Assembly: GCF_002910905.1 (NCBI RefSeq)
Contig: NZ_NEUE01000193.1
Location: 1-64,000 of the forward strand
Direction: 5' to 3'
DNA: 64,000 nucleotides
From: Streptomyces sp. SM11
GTDB taxonomy: Bacteria > Actinomycetota > Actinomycetes > Streptomycetales > Streptomycetaceae
Position numbers and translations under genes: made by a program. Shown here one piece after another: positions 18,001-26,153 of the stretch; the first letter of the stretch is position 1; each line of letters opens with the position of its first letter. Under the pieces are notes generated by a model that was not told where the DNA came from, ran no database searches, and was given only the letters and a program-made list of their open reading frames with translations.

Positions 18001-18960
18001 CACGACTCCCACCCCCGGACGCTGGCCGCCGCCAACAACCTGGCCCTGAACCTGCGCAGCGTCGGCCAGTACGCCCGCGCCCGGGAGATCGACCAGGACG
18101 TCTACGACCTCCGCTCCCAGGTGCTCGGACCGGAACACCCCTACAGCCTGTCCTCCGCCATGAACCTCGCCCGTGACCTGCGGGAGGTCGGGCGGTACGA
18201 GGATTCCGTGGGGCTGCTCAGCACCACGTACAACAGCTTCAAGGAGACGATGGGCCGCAGCTTCCCCGCCACACTGAGCGCCGCGAAGAGCCTCGCGGTG
18301 TCGTTGCGCAGGGCGGGCCGGCTGGAGGACGCCCGCCGTCTCACGGTGGCGACCCGCGCCCGCTACCGGGCGAAGTACTCCACTGCCAATCCCGATTCGC
18401 TGGCTTGTGACCTCAACCTCGCCGCGGACCTGTTCGCGGCGGGCGAGAGCGCCGAGGCGAGGGACACGGCGCAGGAGGTCGTCGACCAGTTCATGAAGGT
18501 GCCGGGGGAGAAGCACCCGTACACCCTGGCGGCGCAGAACAACCTCGGCGTCTATCTGACGGGGGCCGGGGAGCCGGAACTGGCGGAGCGAGTGCTGAAG
18601 GTGGTCGTCGCCACCATGCGGGACACCTTCGGCCGGGAGCACCCCAACACCCTGTTCTGTGTGATGAACCTGGCCAGCGCGACAGCGGACCTGGGAGACC
18701 TGGACATCGTGCTGCAGACCGAGCAGCGGCTGTCCGGGCAACTGCGCGAAGCGCTCGGGGCACATCATCCGGAAACCTTGGCCATGACCTCGAACATGGC
18801 GGTTACGCTCGATGCCATGGGACGGGGGGACCAGTCGGCGCAGTTGCGGGCGGAGATCGTCGTCGAGCTGTCCCGCCAGCTCGGCGACGACCATCCGCTG
18901 ACCCGTATGGCCCGGACCGAGGAGCGGTTCAGGCGGGAGCTGGAGCCGATGTCGGTGTGA
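15028..18960 (+). CDS. fxsT: FxsT, MinD-like/TIR-like/NB-ARC/TPR protein of the FxSxx system
   Basis: 1310-residue multidomain protein. Residues 5-300 form a ParA/MinD-type ATPase with the deviant Walker motif YKGGTGRT (Arg21 where Lys is usual) and WDLEAPGL. About 335-470 is a TIR-like segment (LHLSYVAENRMWADWLE, VVLLSSAYLKSPRAVELWE). An NB-ARC NTPase follows from about 490 with GLGGVGKT and LLVFDNADD. From roughly 880 to the end there are tetratricopeptide repeats of the type LGPEHPxTxxxxxNLA. This is the STAND-sensor layout used in immunity and signalling; its role in FxSxx systems is unknown. Start ATG 15028 with GGAGG upstream overlaps the fxsC stop. Confidence 0.85.
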   Translation: MSAGRDGRIVTFYSYKGGTGRTMALANTAWILAANGKRVLAVDWDLEAPGLHRFFHPFLDPATLGATTGVIDLITEYAWAATSPAQRAEDWHRDYARIQPHAVSLTPESLGWEFPKGGTLDFVSAGRQNREYSATVSTFDWDNFYDRFGGGHFFDALRDDMKANYDYVLIDSRTGLSDIADICTVHLPDVLVDCFTLSDQSIDGAASVARQIAERNTGRPIALYPVPMRIDEGEKEKADAGRALARLKFDRLPRDLSGDELTAYWGAVEIPYRPYYAYEETLSTFGDEAGLTNSLLSAFERLTAVITGREITSMPPIGEEVRLRIRDAFTRRRPALPADLHLSYVAENRMWADWLESILTRAGFRVVPRDVSAERPPEEAEATADNAARTVVLLSSAYLKSPRAVELWERTAAEAVGSGRRRLVPLRVGDVRLSAPYIDRNPVDLFRLDEVHATTAVMRALDRPVQVADGVSPGPRFPGTVPRIWNAPPRNPGFTGRSLVLERMRDQLGGGLAVVLPQPQTLYGLGGVGKTQVALEYVHRFMADYDLVWWISSEQPDDVVASLAELAVRLGAQGGDDMAAASQEAVDLLRRGVPSDRWLLVFDNADDPEQLRRYFPQGGSGHILVTSRNQSWSQHGDALPVDVFLREESIEHLQRRAPGLSDEDAAQVATAVGDLPLAVEQAAAWIAETATPIDAYLEQLAQQAPQVLALNQPAGYPEPVAATWNISIARLKERSPAAVRLLQLCAFFAPEPISANLLYSKEMIDALKPYDSSLQEKLVLGRVIREIGRFALAKVDQVSNSIQVHRLVQAVIKAQLSEEEQREARHVVHRVLAGARPDDDEPIDNPETWPRFATIWPHLGPSDARNCKEPETRRLLIDRVRYLWKRGDVRTAGVLGDELRGIWEEKLGERDLQYLYLCFHLSNILRTRGRYVEAKDLDEFTLERQRAVLGPEHPHTYMTTSSLAIDLGLLGDYARAIEMATEAHEGFGQIFHDSHPRTLAAANNLALNLRSVGQYARAREIDQDVYDLRSQVLGPEHPYSLSSAMNLARDLREVGRYEDSVGLLSTTYNSFKETMGRSFPATLSAAKSLAVSLRRAGRLEDARRLTVATRARYRAKYSTANPDSLACDLNLAADLFAAGESAEARDTAQEVVDQFMKVPGEKHPYTLAAQNNLGVYLTGAGEPELAERVLKVVVATMRDTFGREHPNTLFCVMNLASATADLGDLDIVLQTEQRLSGQLREALGAHHPETLAMTSNMAVTLDAMGRGDQSAQLRAEIVVELSRQLGDDHPLTRMARTEERFRRELEPMSV

Positions 18961-18967
18961 CCGTGGG

Positions 18968-18991
18968 GCCGGGAGGGCTCACCCTCCCGGC
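18968..18991. terminator. hairpin at the end of the fxs operon
   Basis: GCCGGGAGGG, loop CTCA, CCCTCCCGGC. It begins eight bases after the fxsT stop and overlaps the last codons of the convergent hydrolase gene, so it can end both transcripts. Confidence 0.65.
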
Positions 18992-19890
18992 ACGGCGGTC
19001 GGCAGTGTTCCGTCCGGGTGCGCCCGCTCGTCCACCAGCCAGTCGAGGACGCGGGGGAGCATGGGGAACGCGTCGAAGTGGGCTGCCTTCGGTTCGAGTA
19101 CGGCGGTGGCGCCCGGGATCTGCCCGGCCAGCCAGCGGGAGTGGCCGACCGGGGCGAAGACGTCCTTCATCCCGTGCCAGAGCAGCACCTTGCCGGTGAT
19201 CCGGGCGGGCTCGAACCCCCAGGGGCTGCAGAACGCGATGGCGTCGTCGATCCAGCCGTGCGCCGAGGTGCGCAGCCCTTCGCTGTAGTTGCGCAGCAGC
19301 ATGGACCGGATCCCCGCGTCGTTGACCACCACCCGGTCGGAGTCGGTCAGCTCACGGCGCAGATCGTCCAGGAGCCGGACCGGGTCCTGCCGGATCTGGT
19401 CCGAGCGGATGGTGAAGGTCTCCGCGAACCCGTCCGGATCGGCGGCCGCCGTGGAGTAGGCGTCCACGTTGGACGCGGTCATCCCGTCGAACCAGTCGAG
19501 ACCGGCCGCGTCCGGGGGCGCGAGACTGACCAGGGCCGCGGTCCGGGTGATCCGTTCCGGCATCAGCGCCGCGCAGGCCAGGGCGTGCGGGGCTCCGCCG
19601 GAGCGGCCCACCACGGCGAACCGCTCAAGACCCAACGAGTCGGCGATGGCCCGGACGTCCTCGGCGACGTCCTTGATCCGGCGGCCCTCGTGCCGGTCGC
19701 TGCCGCCGTACCCCGGGCGGTCGTAGGTGATCAACTGCGTATGGCGCTGGTACAGCACCATGCCGCGGGGAGCGGGTCCGAGCCTGCTGCCCGGAGTGCC
19801 GTGGAGGAGGAAGACCGGTCTTCCCCGTGGATCCCCCATCCGCTCCACCATCAGATGCCGCCCGTCCGCCGCGAGCACCCGATTGCGCAC
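18979..19890 (-). CDS. alpha/beta-fold hydrolase
   Basis: 303-residue cytoplasmic hydrolase. GTG at 19890 is chosen because GGAGGAGG lies just upstream and gives the usual start VRNRVLAADGRHLMVE. The oxyanion region is FLLHGTPGSR, the nucleophile elbow is VVGRSGGAPHA (Ser), the acid is likely in KDVFAPVGHS and the catalytic His in KAAHFDAF. The cap region between is typical for small esterases or haloalkane-type hydrolases. It has no signal peptide. It converges on the fxs operon and diverges from sprD. Substrate unpredictable. Confidence 0.8.
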   Translation of the reverse strand: MRNRVLAADGRHLMVERMGDPRGRPVFLLHGTPGSRLGPAPRGMVLYQRHTQLITYDRPGYGGSDRHEGRRIKDVAEDVRAIADSLGLERFAVVGRSGGAPHALACAALMPERITRTAALVSLAPPDAAGLDWFDGMTASNVDAYSTAAADPDGFAETFTIRSDQIRQDPVRLLDDLRRELTDSDRVVVNDAGIRSMLLRNYSEGLRTSAHGWIDDAIAFCSPWGFEPARITGKVLLWHGMKDVFAPVGHSRWLAGQIPGATAVLEPKAAHFDAFPMLPRVLDWLVDERAHPDGTLPTAVPGG

Positions 19891-20318
19891 CCGTACCTCC
19901 TCCGCTCGGTCATCCGGCCGGCGCGTGCCGCCTTTTCGATGATGAACCATCAGAGGCGTTACGGGGACTGTTCGCCGATGAGGAGATGGGGGAACTGCGA
20001 AGGTCCTGGAGGCTCCCGGGTGGACGGTTTCCGTCGGTATCCGGACGGGTGGGCACACCATCCGGACCAGCAAGGCGAATACCGGACAGGACTAGTCCTC
20101 ACCCAGGGGCCATCGACAGTTGCGCGGGGTGTTCGCGATCGGAACCGACGTGGCATGGCCCGGGGTAGGTGAACGCCTCGCGTGCGAAGCGTCGCCGCCG
20201 TGTGCACGTCTGGAAGCCGGCCTTGTGCGCGTTTCCCCGCCTCGGCATAGTGAGCGCCCCATCCTCCGTGTACGAGCACCCCACTTGCTCCGTGCACGGC
20301 CCCCACAGGAGGTCGAAG
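19891..20318. other. 428-bp upstream region of sprD
   Basis: No gene. It contains a 12-nt palindrome AGGACTAGTCCT at 20088-20099 and the sprD ribosome site AGGAGG at 20307. The long open frame that runs into sprD from 20169 lacks a start signal and is probably untranslated leader. Confidence 0.45.
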
Positions 20319-21404
20319 TTGAAGCATCGACGCATATCCAGGAAGCGCGCGACGCTGGCCGGCTCAGCCGTCGTCGCACTGGTCGCAGCGGGATTCACGT
20401 TCCGGACTGCGAACGCCGGTTCCGATGTGCCGGAGTTCACGGCCAAGAACCTCAGCGCGGACGCGGCCGGAAAGCTGGCCACCTCCCTGGACCGCGACCT
20501 GGGCGCGGACGCGGCGGGCTCGTACTACGACAGCACGGCGAAGGCCCTCGTCGTGAACGTCGTCGACGAGGCCGGCGCCGAGCAGGTCCGCCAGGCGGGC
20601 GGTAAGGCCAGAATCGTGGAGAACTCCCTCGCCGAGCTGAAGTCGGCCCGGCAGACCCTCACCGACAGGGCGACGATCCCGGGCACCTCCTGGGCGGTCG
20701 ACCCGGTGACCAACAAGGTGCTCGTCACCGCTGACAGCACGGTCGACGGCGCGGCCTGGAAGAAGCTCTCGGCCGTGGTCGAGGGTCTCGGCGGCTCGGC
20801 CGAACTCAACAGGACCGCAGGCGAGTTCAAGCCGCTGATCGCGGGGGGTGACGCGATCCTGGGCTCCGGCTCCCGCTGTTCGCTCGGCTTCAACGTGATC
20901 AAGGACGGCGAGCCGTACTTCCTGACCGCCGGCCACTGCACCGAGTCGGTCACCAGCTGGTCGGACACCCGGGGCGGCTCGGAGATCGGGGCGAACGAGG
21001 GCTCCAGCTTCCCGGAGAACGACTACGGCCTGGTCAAGTACACGTCGGACATCGCGCACCCGAGCGAGGTCAACCTCTACGACGGCTCCGCCCAGGAGAT
21101 CACCCGGGCGGGCGACGCGACGGTCGGCCAGGCGGTCACCCGCAGCGGCTCCACCACCCAGGTGCACGACGGTGAGGTCACCGCGTTGGACGCCACGGTC
21201 AACTACGGCAACGGCGACATCGTCAACGGCCTCATCCGGACGACGGTCTGCGCCGAGCCGGGCGACAGCGGCGGCGCCCTCTTCGCGGGCGACACCGCGC
21301 TCGGCCTGACCTCGGGCGGCAGTGGCAACTGCTCCTCGGGCGGCACGACCTTCTTCCAGCCGGTACCGGAGGCGCTGGCCGCCTACGGCGCCGAGATCGG
21401 CTGA
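20319..21404 (+). CDS. sprD: streptogrisin D precursor, secreted S1 serine protease
   Basis: Second alpha-lytic/streptogrisin-type protease, 361 residues from a TTG at 20319, chosen because AGGAGG lies seven bases upstream and the product begins [15 protein letters not shown], the signal peptide I recall for S. griseus SprD. The long propeptide (to about residue 173) carries two repeats of the foldase-type [11 protein letters not shown] segment. The mature part starts [11 protein letters not shown] and holds TAGHC (His), ENDYGLV (Asp) and GDSGGA (Ser). It is a paralogue of sprB, in the same orientation, with the fxs locus between them. A strong terminator follows. Confidence 0.92.
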   Translation: MKHRRISRKRATLAGSAVVALVAAGFTFRTANAGSDVPEFTAKNLSADAAGKLATSLDRDLGADAAGSYYDSTAKALVVNVVDEAGAEQVRQAGGKARIVENSLAELKSARQTLTDRATIPGTSWAVDPVTNKVLVTADSTVDGAAWKKLSAVVEGLGGSAELNRTAGEFKPLIAGGDAILGSGSRCSLGFNVIKDGEPYFLTAGHCTESVTSWSDTRGGSEIGANEGSSFPENDYGLVKYTSDIAHPSEVNLYDGSAQEITRAGDATVGQAVTRSGSTTQVHDGEVTALDATVNYGNGDIVNGLIRTTVCAEPGDSGGALFAGDTALGLTSGGSGNCSSGGTTFFQPVPEALAAYGAEIG

Positions 21405-21598
21405 CGCGCCGGCGCACGAGCGCGGTAAGGAAGGGCCCCCGGTTCACCGGGGGCCCTTCCCGTGCTCAGGCGGCCTGGGACGGATTGCCGGCTTCCGTGC
21501 TTGTCGGCGGGGGCGGCCTGGGCGGAACCGGCGGTGATCAGGGTGAGCGGGAGCGACAGGGCGACCGCGGCGAGCGGAACCGTGAATCGACGACGCAT
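21383..21598 (-). CDS. small secreted peptide, probably frameshifted
   Basis: ATG at 21598 follows GGAGG at ideal spacing and opens a clear signal peptide ([18 protein letters not shown], cleavage near AQAA). The frame as read continues to 21383, passing through the sprD terminator hairpin, which is unlikely for a real gene. In the neighbouring frame the peptide would end GNPSQAA at a TGA (21466-21468) just before that hairpin. Loss of one A in the GGAA near 21500 would explain this. The likely intact product is a mature peptide of about 15 residues; function unknown. Confidence 0.4.
   Translation of the reverse strand: MRRRFTVPLAAVALSLPLTLITAGSAQAAPADKHGSRQSVPGRLSTGRAPGEPGALPYRARAPARQPISAP
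21429..21460. terminator. strong hairpin after sprD
   Basis: GGAAGGGCCCCCGGT and its exact complement face each other around a two-base centre, 25 bp past the sprD stop. It may also terminate the small gene coming from the right. Confidence 0.8.
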
Positions 21599-21865
21599 GA
21601 ACGACCTCCGTGGGGGTGAAAGGAGTGGTGGTCCTGACCGTGCTCCTCGTCGGGTGGTACGAGGCCGCTCCTACATGTCGCCATGTACCTGTCATTCTTA
21701 GGTGTCGCACTGACCGGACATCAAGAATTGGGGCGCACGTCGGGTGGGGCCGCCATCAGGGCGGCCCCATGGGGGATCATCACGATCGATCGCGGATCAT
21801 CTCGGGTGATCCCGGGTGAAGAGAGCGAAGAGGGGGAGGAAGGGAGCGGAGAGGGCGGGTCCGGT

Positions 21866-22996
21866 TCAGGCTGCGGTCGACCCGCCGGTGCCCGGTGCGG
21901 GGGCGGCGGCCGTAGCCGTGGTTTCCGCCGGATCCCCCTCCGTCCGCTCCCGCATCGACAGCAGCAGGGTCAGCGCCGTGCCGACGGCCGCCCAGGCGGA
22001 GAGCACCAGAAGTGGCCCGGTGACCGCGTTGCCGTGGAAGTAGGCGATCGAGCGGGCCACCCAGGTACCCGCGCCCGGGGGGAGGGCCGGGCCGATCGCC
22101 CGCCAGAAGTCCGGGAGCATCGGCAGCGGGAAGGCGCCGCCCGCGCTCGGGTTGCCCGCGATGACGATGATGAGGACGGCCAGGCCGATGCCGACGATGC
22201 CGGTGAGAGCCTGCAGTGCGAGCGTGGTCATGCCGACAGCGAAGACGACCAGGGCGCCCAGGCCGGCCAGCCCCCAGAAGCTGCCCGGCAGTGCGCCGAG
22301 GACCGGGCCGATGATGATCGCGCCGCCGATGCCGCCCACGACCGAGTACAGGGCCATGGCGCCGGTCCGGATCGCCGCGCGCTGCCGGTTGGCGGGCTTG
22401 GCGCCGGAGCTGATCGCCAGGATCGAGGCGCAGAGGTAGCCGCCCACGCACCAGCCGACGACCAGATAGAAGGACGAGAGCCCGTTGAAGTCCTCGCCGG
22501 AGGCCGGGGCGACGTCCACGGTCCGCACGCTCCGCTGCTGGGAGGCGTCGACCTCGGTGAGGATCTGCTCCAGGGAGGTGGCCAGAGCGGTTCCGCCGCC
22601 GGACGCGACCAGCAGGGTGTCGGTGCGGCCTTCCGGTGAGACGATCAGGGCGCCGTCGATGTCGCGGTTCATGATCTGCTCGCGTGCCTCGGCCGCACTG
22701 CTCACCGTGCGGGGGTCCAGCGGTCCGCCGGGGAGTCCCTCCAGCCGGTCGACGAGCTGTTGGGACATCTGCTGCGGGGCCACCACCCCGAAGGCGACAT
22801 CCGTCGGCTTCGGCTTGTGCAGCGCTCCGACGTAGGACGCGATGAACAGCAGTTGCAGTCCGAGCACACCGATGACGAGCAGGGCGGCCCGTGGGGTGAC
22901 GGCGTTCTTCACCTCGTCGACGAAAGTCATGCCTCCACCGTCCGGGCGGGGCGGTGTTCGCGCAGGCGGGGCGGGGCCGAACGGCGTAGGGGACAT
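21866..22996 (-). CDS. DUF3533/ABC-2-like multi-pass membrane protein
   Basis: 376-residue membrane protein. A first helix lies near residues 37-60 (AALLVIGVLGLQLLFIASYVGAL), then an extracellular domain of about 120 residues, then five or so helices, followed by an Ala/Pro-rich tail. This matches DUF3533/YhgE-Pip/ABC-2 permease-like proteins, which resemble exporters of large molecules. No ATPase is adjacent, so the partner is unknown. The start is uncertain: ATG at 22996 has no ribosome site, and ATG at 22930 has a GGAGG only one base away. A downstream ATPase-free solo gene is usual for this family. Confidence 0.6.
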   Translation of the reverse strand: MSPTPFGPAPPARTPPRPDGGGMTFVDEVKNAVTPRAALLVIGVLGLQLLFIASYVGALHKPKPTDVAFGVVAPQQMSQQLVDRLEGLPGGPLDPRTVSSAAEAREQIMNRDIDGALIVSPEGRTDTLLVASGGGTALATSLEQILTEVDASQQRSVRTVDVAPASGEDFNGLSSFYLVVGWCVGGYLCASILAISSGAKPANRQRAAIRTGAMALYSVVGGIGGAIIIGPVLGALPGSFWGLAGLGALVVFAVGMTTLALQALTGIVGIGLAVLIIVIAGNPSAGGAFPLPMLPDFWRAIGPALPPGAGTWVARSIAYFHGNAVTGPLLVLSAWAAVGTALTLLLSMRERTEGDPAETTATAAAPAPGTGGSTAA

Positions 22997-23021
22997 CCGG
23001 TGGAGCAGGGCCGGTCGCGGG

Positions 23022-23381
23022 TCAGGTGTGGCTGAGGATCACCGTCAGCGCCACGAACTCCGCGAGGAGCTGGATGGCGAACGCCGCTCGGCGCACGCGC
23101 ACGGCGGTCGCCGCCAGGGCGACGACGCAGGCGATGACAGCCAGGGTGAGGCTCCAGCCGAACAGCCAGCCGGGCAGTGAATCGCCGCACCGGTCCCCGT
23201 ACGTCAGGCAGCACCCCGCCCGTTCGGTACTGAGGGCCAGCAGTCCCGCGAACAGCGCGGCGGGTACGAAGAGGCCGGCGCTCAGGCCGGACCGGAAGCA
23301 CGTGCGGTCCGTGGCGGGGGATTCCTGGACCGCGGGGGAGTTCACGGCCGGGCGCGCGGGCTGCGGTGCTGTTGTGTTCAT
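23022..23381 (-). CDS. small three-helix membrane protein
   Basis: 119 residues starting MNTTAPQPARPAVNSP with three hydrophobic segments (SAGLFVPAALFAGLLAL, GWSLTLAVIACVVALAATAV, IQLLAEFVALTVIL). A Cys-containing loop (ERAGCCLTYGDRCGD) lies between the first two. CGAGG precedes the ATG. It lies just upstream of the DUF3533 gene on the same strand, 25-90 bp apart depending on that start, so they may be co-transcribed. I do not recognise the family with confidence. Confidence 0.6.
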   Translation of the reverse strand: MNTTAPQPARPAVNSPAVQESPATDRTCFRSGLSAGLFVPAALFAGLLALSTERAGCCLTYGDRCGDSLPGWLFGWSLTLAVIACVVALAATAVRVRRAAFAIQLLAEFVALTVILSHT

Positions 23382-23458
23382 GCCTCGATCCAACGCGGTT
23401 TCCGCTGCCCGCCGCGTCGGTCCGGATGCTCGGTACGGATGCGTGAGGTACTCAGAGC

Positions 23459-23890
23459 GTGGTGGCCTTCGGCTTCGCTTCGGTGCTCGCCGCCTACGCG
23501 CCCACCGCGGAAACGCTGATCGTGGCCCGTGCTCTCCTCGGCATCGCGGTGCTCGGCAGTGTGCTGAACGGCGCCTGACGCGGCGGGACGGCCGGTTCGG
23601 TGCCGGACGGCGTACCCGCATCCGCCCGCGAGACGGCCACCGACAACCTGCCCGCGACCCTCGAAGCCGCCGGCGAGCCGCCCGAGCGGACAGCGGCTCA
23701 ACTCATCGCCGCGGCGCGGGACTCCTTCGCGCAGGGCCTTGCCCGGATCGCGATGGGGGCCGTACCGGTCATGCTCGCGCTGGCCGTCACGGCCACGGTG
23801 CTGCTCCGGAACGTGGCGCGCGCGGACGACGGAGGGGAGGCGGACGAGACGGGAGAGGCGGCGTCCACTGCGGGGAGGGCGGCGTCCTGA
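23459..23890 (+). pseudogene. MFS transporter remnant (centre deleted, in-frame stop)
   Basis: The frame reads VVAFGFASVLAAYAPTAETLIVARALLGIA, the third and fourth helix region of a DHA2-type pump. It passes at GIA directly into VLGSVLNGA, a TGA stop (23577-23579), then GGTAGSVPDGVPASARETATDNLP and a final helix (MGAVPVMLALAVTATVLL), the usual C-terminus of such pumps. More than 300 central residues and the N-terminus are missing. The join falls at a GIA word common to both parts. No ribosome site or start is present. It is dead DNA. Confidence 0.7.
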
Positions 23891-24064
23891 CCGCCCATCA
23901 CCCCGTTACTCGATCTGCGGTGAGGTCGCGGCAGTTTTTACCGACGCGTAACTTCCCTCTCCACCTTACTCGTGCGTAATTTGGCATGAGCACATAAAGC
24001 TTGTGGTCCGGGCCACAGGGCGCACCGCCATCGCACCTCCCTTGAGCCGCAAGGAGACCACACG

Positions 24065-24958
24065 ATGCTGCCCTGGATCCGTGCTGCGCGCGTTCCCCGC
24101 GCGCGCAGCCTGCTCGCCGCCCTGCTCCTCTCCCTCACCGTTCTCGTCGCCCCCGCGGCGACCGCGAACGCGGCTTCCCCGGCCGCCGCCGCGGCCACAT
24201 CGCGTGGCTGGAACGACTACTCCTGCAAGCCCTCCGCCGCCCATCCCCGCCCCGTCGTCCTGGTCCACGGAACCTTCGGGAACTCGATCGACAACTGGCT
24301 GGTCCTCGCCCCCTACCTGGTCAACCGGGGCTACTGCGTCTTCTCCCTCGACTACGGTCAGCTCCCCGGCGTGCCGTTCTTCCACGGCCTCGGACCCATC
24401 GACAAGTCCGCCGAACAGCTCGACGTGTTCGTCGACAAGGTGCTCGCCGCCACCGGAGCCCCGAAGGCCGACCTCGTCGGCCACTCCCAGGGCGGCATGA
24501 TGCCGAACTACTACCTGAAGTTCCTCGGCGGCGCCGACAAGGTCAACGCCCTCGTCGGCGTCGCCCCGGACAACCACGGCACCACGCTGCTCGGCCTCAC
24601 CAAGCTGCTGCCGTTCTTCCCCGGCGTCGAGAAGTTCATCAGCGACAAGACCCCCGGACTCGCCGACCAGGTCGCCGGATCGCCCTTCATCACCAAGCTC
24701 ACGGCGGGCGGCGACACCGTCCCCGGCGTCCGCTACACCGTCATCGCGACCAAGTACGACCAGGTCGTGACCCCGTACCGCACGCAGTACCTGGACGGCC
24801 CGAACGTACGCAACGTCCTCCTCCAGGACCTGTGCCCGCTCGACCTGTCCGAGCACGTGGCGATCGGGACCATCGACCGCATCGCCTTCCACGAAGTGGC
24901 CAACGCCCTCGACCCGGCCCGCGCCACCCCGACCACCTGCTTCTCGGTCATCGGCTGA
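24065..24958 (+). CDS. secreted lipase (Lipase_2-type alpha/beta hydrolase)
   Basis: 297-residue extracellular lipase/esterase. ATG at 24065 is preceded by AAGGAG. The signal peptide ends near TANAASPA at about residue 37. VVLVHGTFGN forms the oxyanion region, and VGHSQGGMMPNYYLKFLGG is the nucleophile elbow (Ser in GHSQG). VIATKYDQVVTPY likely bears the Asp, and DLSEHVAIG the His. Cys pairs NDYSCKPS/RGYCVF and DLCPL/TTCFS suggest disulfides. Upstream (23935-24000) is an unusually AT-rich stretch with two GCGTAA words that may be the promoter. Paired hairpins follow the gene. Confidence 0.85.
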   Translation: MLPWIRAARVPRARSLLAALLLSLTVLVAPAATANAASPAAAAATSRGWNDYSCKPSAAHPRPVVLVHGTFGNSIDNWLVLAPYLVNRGYCVFSLDYGQLPGVPFFHGLGPIDKSAEQLDVFVDKVLAATGAPKADLVGHSQGGMMPNYYLKFLGGADKVNALVGVAPDNHGTTLLGLTKLLPFFPGVEKFISDKTPGLADQVAGSPFITKLTAGGDTVPGVRYTVIATKYDQVVTPYRTQYLDGPNVRNVLLQDLCPLDLSEHVAIGTIDRIAFHEVANALDPARATPTTCFSVIG

Positions 24959-24971
24959 CCCACCGCGCAAC

Positions 24972-25063
24972 GACGGGCCGGGGCCCGGCGTCCGATGGGG
25001 CGGACGGCGGACCCCGGCCCGTCACGGCCTGCCGCGCCCGACGTCCCGGAGGGACGCGGCAGG
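24972..25063. terminator. two successive hairpins between convergent lipase and LPMO genes
   Basis: GACGGGCCGGGG (24972) pairs with CCCCGGCCCGTC (25012), enclosing an inner CGTCCG/CGGACG stem. CCTGCCGCG (25028) pairs with CGCGGCAGG (25055), enclosing CGTCCC/GGGACG. Each transcript meets a hairpin right after its stop. Confidence 0.7.
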
Positions 25064-25088
25064 GGTACGAAGGGGGGTGCTGCGGCGG

Positions 25089-26153
25089 TCAGCTGCTGTG
25101 GCGGCCCGTCGCCGCGGCGGCCCGTCGCCGCTGAGAGGCGAACAGCACGGCCGCACCGGCGGCGAGGACCCCGGCACCCCCGAGCGCCAGGTACGTGCTG
25201 CTGCCGGAACCGCCCGTCTCGGCAAGCACCTCCTCGGTGCCCGCCGCGTTGACCTCCGGGGCGTTGCCCTTGGCCTCGCCCCTCGCCTTGTCCGTGACTT
25301 CGTCCTCGCCGGCCGGAGCGGCGGCGTTGACCTTCGCCCCGGTGTTCGCGTCGTCGTCTCCGTGGCCGTTGTGCTCGACCGACGACTTCTCGGAACCCTC
25401 GGCGATCGCGTCCTCGGACGGCGCGGAGGGGGCCGGCGCCGGAGCCTCGGCACCGGAGTCACCGCCGGAACCCTGCTGCCCCTTCCCGTCCTCCTTCTCC
25501 GCCCCGCCGCCCGCCGAAGCGCCGCCGAACGTCACGTCTGAGCAGGCGTAGAACGCCTCTGGGGAGTCGGAGCGCTGCCAGATCGTGTAGACCAGCTGCC
25601 GCCCGGAGCGCTCGGGGATCGTCCCGTCGAAGACGTACGAGCCGTTCTCCAGCGCCGGGTCGGTGACCTCGGCGAAGGGCTTCGCCTCCAGGTCGGACCA
25701 GGCCAGCGGTTTCGCCGCATCGTAACCGGGCTTCGTCATGTACAGCTCGAACGAGCCCTTGTGCGGAGCCGTCGCGCGGAACCGGAAGGTGTGCTCGCCC
25801 GCCGACATCGCGGTCGCCGGCCAGTCGGCGCGCGGGAGGTCGAGCCCCTTGAACTTGTCGTTGGCCGCGCTGCACAGCTTGCCGTCCGGGATCAGCTCAC
25901 GGTGCTTGCCCGCCGCGTTGGCGATGTTCACCCCGTTCCAGTCGTACAGTGCCTGGGTCCCACCCGCCGCGACCGCCGCCCGGCACGCCGCCGACTTCGG
26001 GCTCTCCGGACCCTCCGCGAAGCACGCGGACACCCGGCTCACCGGGTCGGTGAGCGAACCGTGCGCGACGGCCGGGGCGGCGGTCAGCCCGGCCAGTGCG
26101 AGCGGTGCGAAACCGAGGGCGAGGATCCCGGCGGCCTTGCGACGAGCGGTCAT
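25089..26153 (-). CDS. AA10 lytic polysaccharide monooxygenase with cell-wall sorting signal
   Basis: 354-residue copper enzyme that oxidatively cleaves chitin or cellulose. ATG at 26153 follows AGGAG. Signal peptidase cleavage after AVA exposes His31 (HGSLTDPVSR), and His121 (AGEHTFRF) completes the histidine brace; Phe201 in EAFYACSDVTF is the usual axial residue. The catalytic domain ends near 210. A Gly/Ala/Glu-rich linker of 100 residues follows. Then come LAETG (311-315), a hydrophobic helix and QRRRA, a classic sortase substrate tail. It should thus be bound to peptidoglycan and not released, which is uncommon for this family. It converges with the lipase gene. Confidence 0.88.
   Translation of the reverse strand: MTARRKAAGILALGFAPLALAGLTAAPAVAHGSLTDPVSRVSACFAEGPESPKSAACRAAVAAGGTQALYDWNGVNIANAAGKHRELIPDGKLCSAANDKFKGLDLPRADWPATAMSAGEHTFRFRATAPHKGSFELYMTKPGYDAAKPLAWSDLEAKPFAEVTDPALENGSYVFDGTIPERSGRQLVYTIWQRSDSPEAFYACSDVTFGGASAGGGAEKEDGKGQQGSGGDSGAEAPAPAPSAPSEDAIAEGSEKSSVEHNGHGDDDANTGAKVNAAAPAGEDEVTDKARGEAKGNAPEVNAAGTEEVLAETGGSGSSTYLALGGAGVLAAGAAVLFASQRRRAAAATGRHSS

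Noticed and set aside
14983..18894. A 1303-codon open frame antisense to fxsT
   Set aside because: Long antisense frames are expected opposite high-GC genes. Its product is repetitive in Gly, Val and Arg, has no domain or ribosome site, and fxsT on the other strand is clear.
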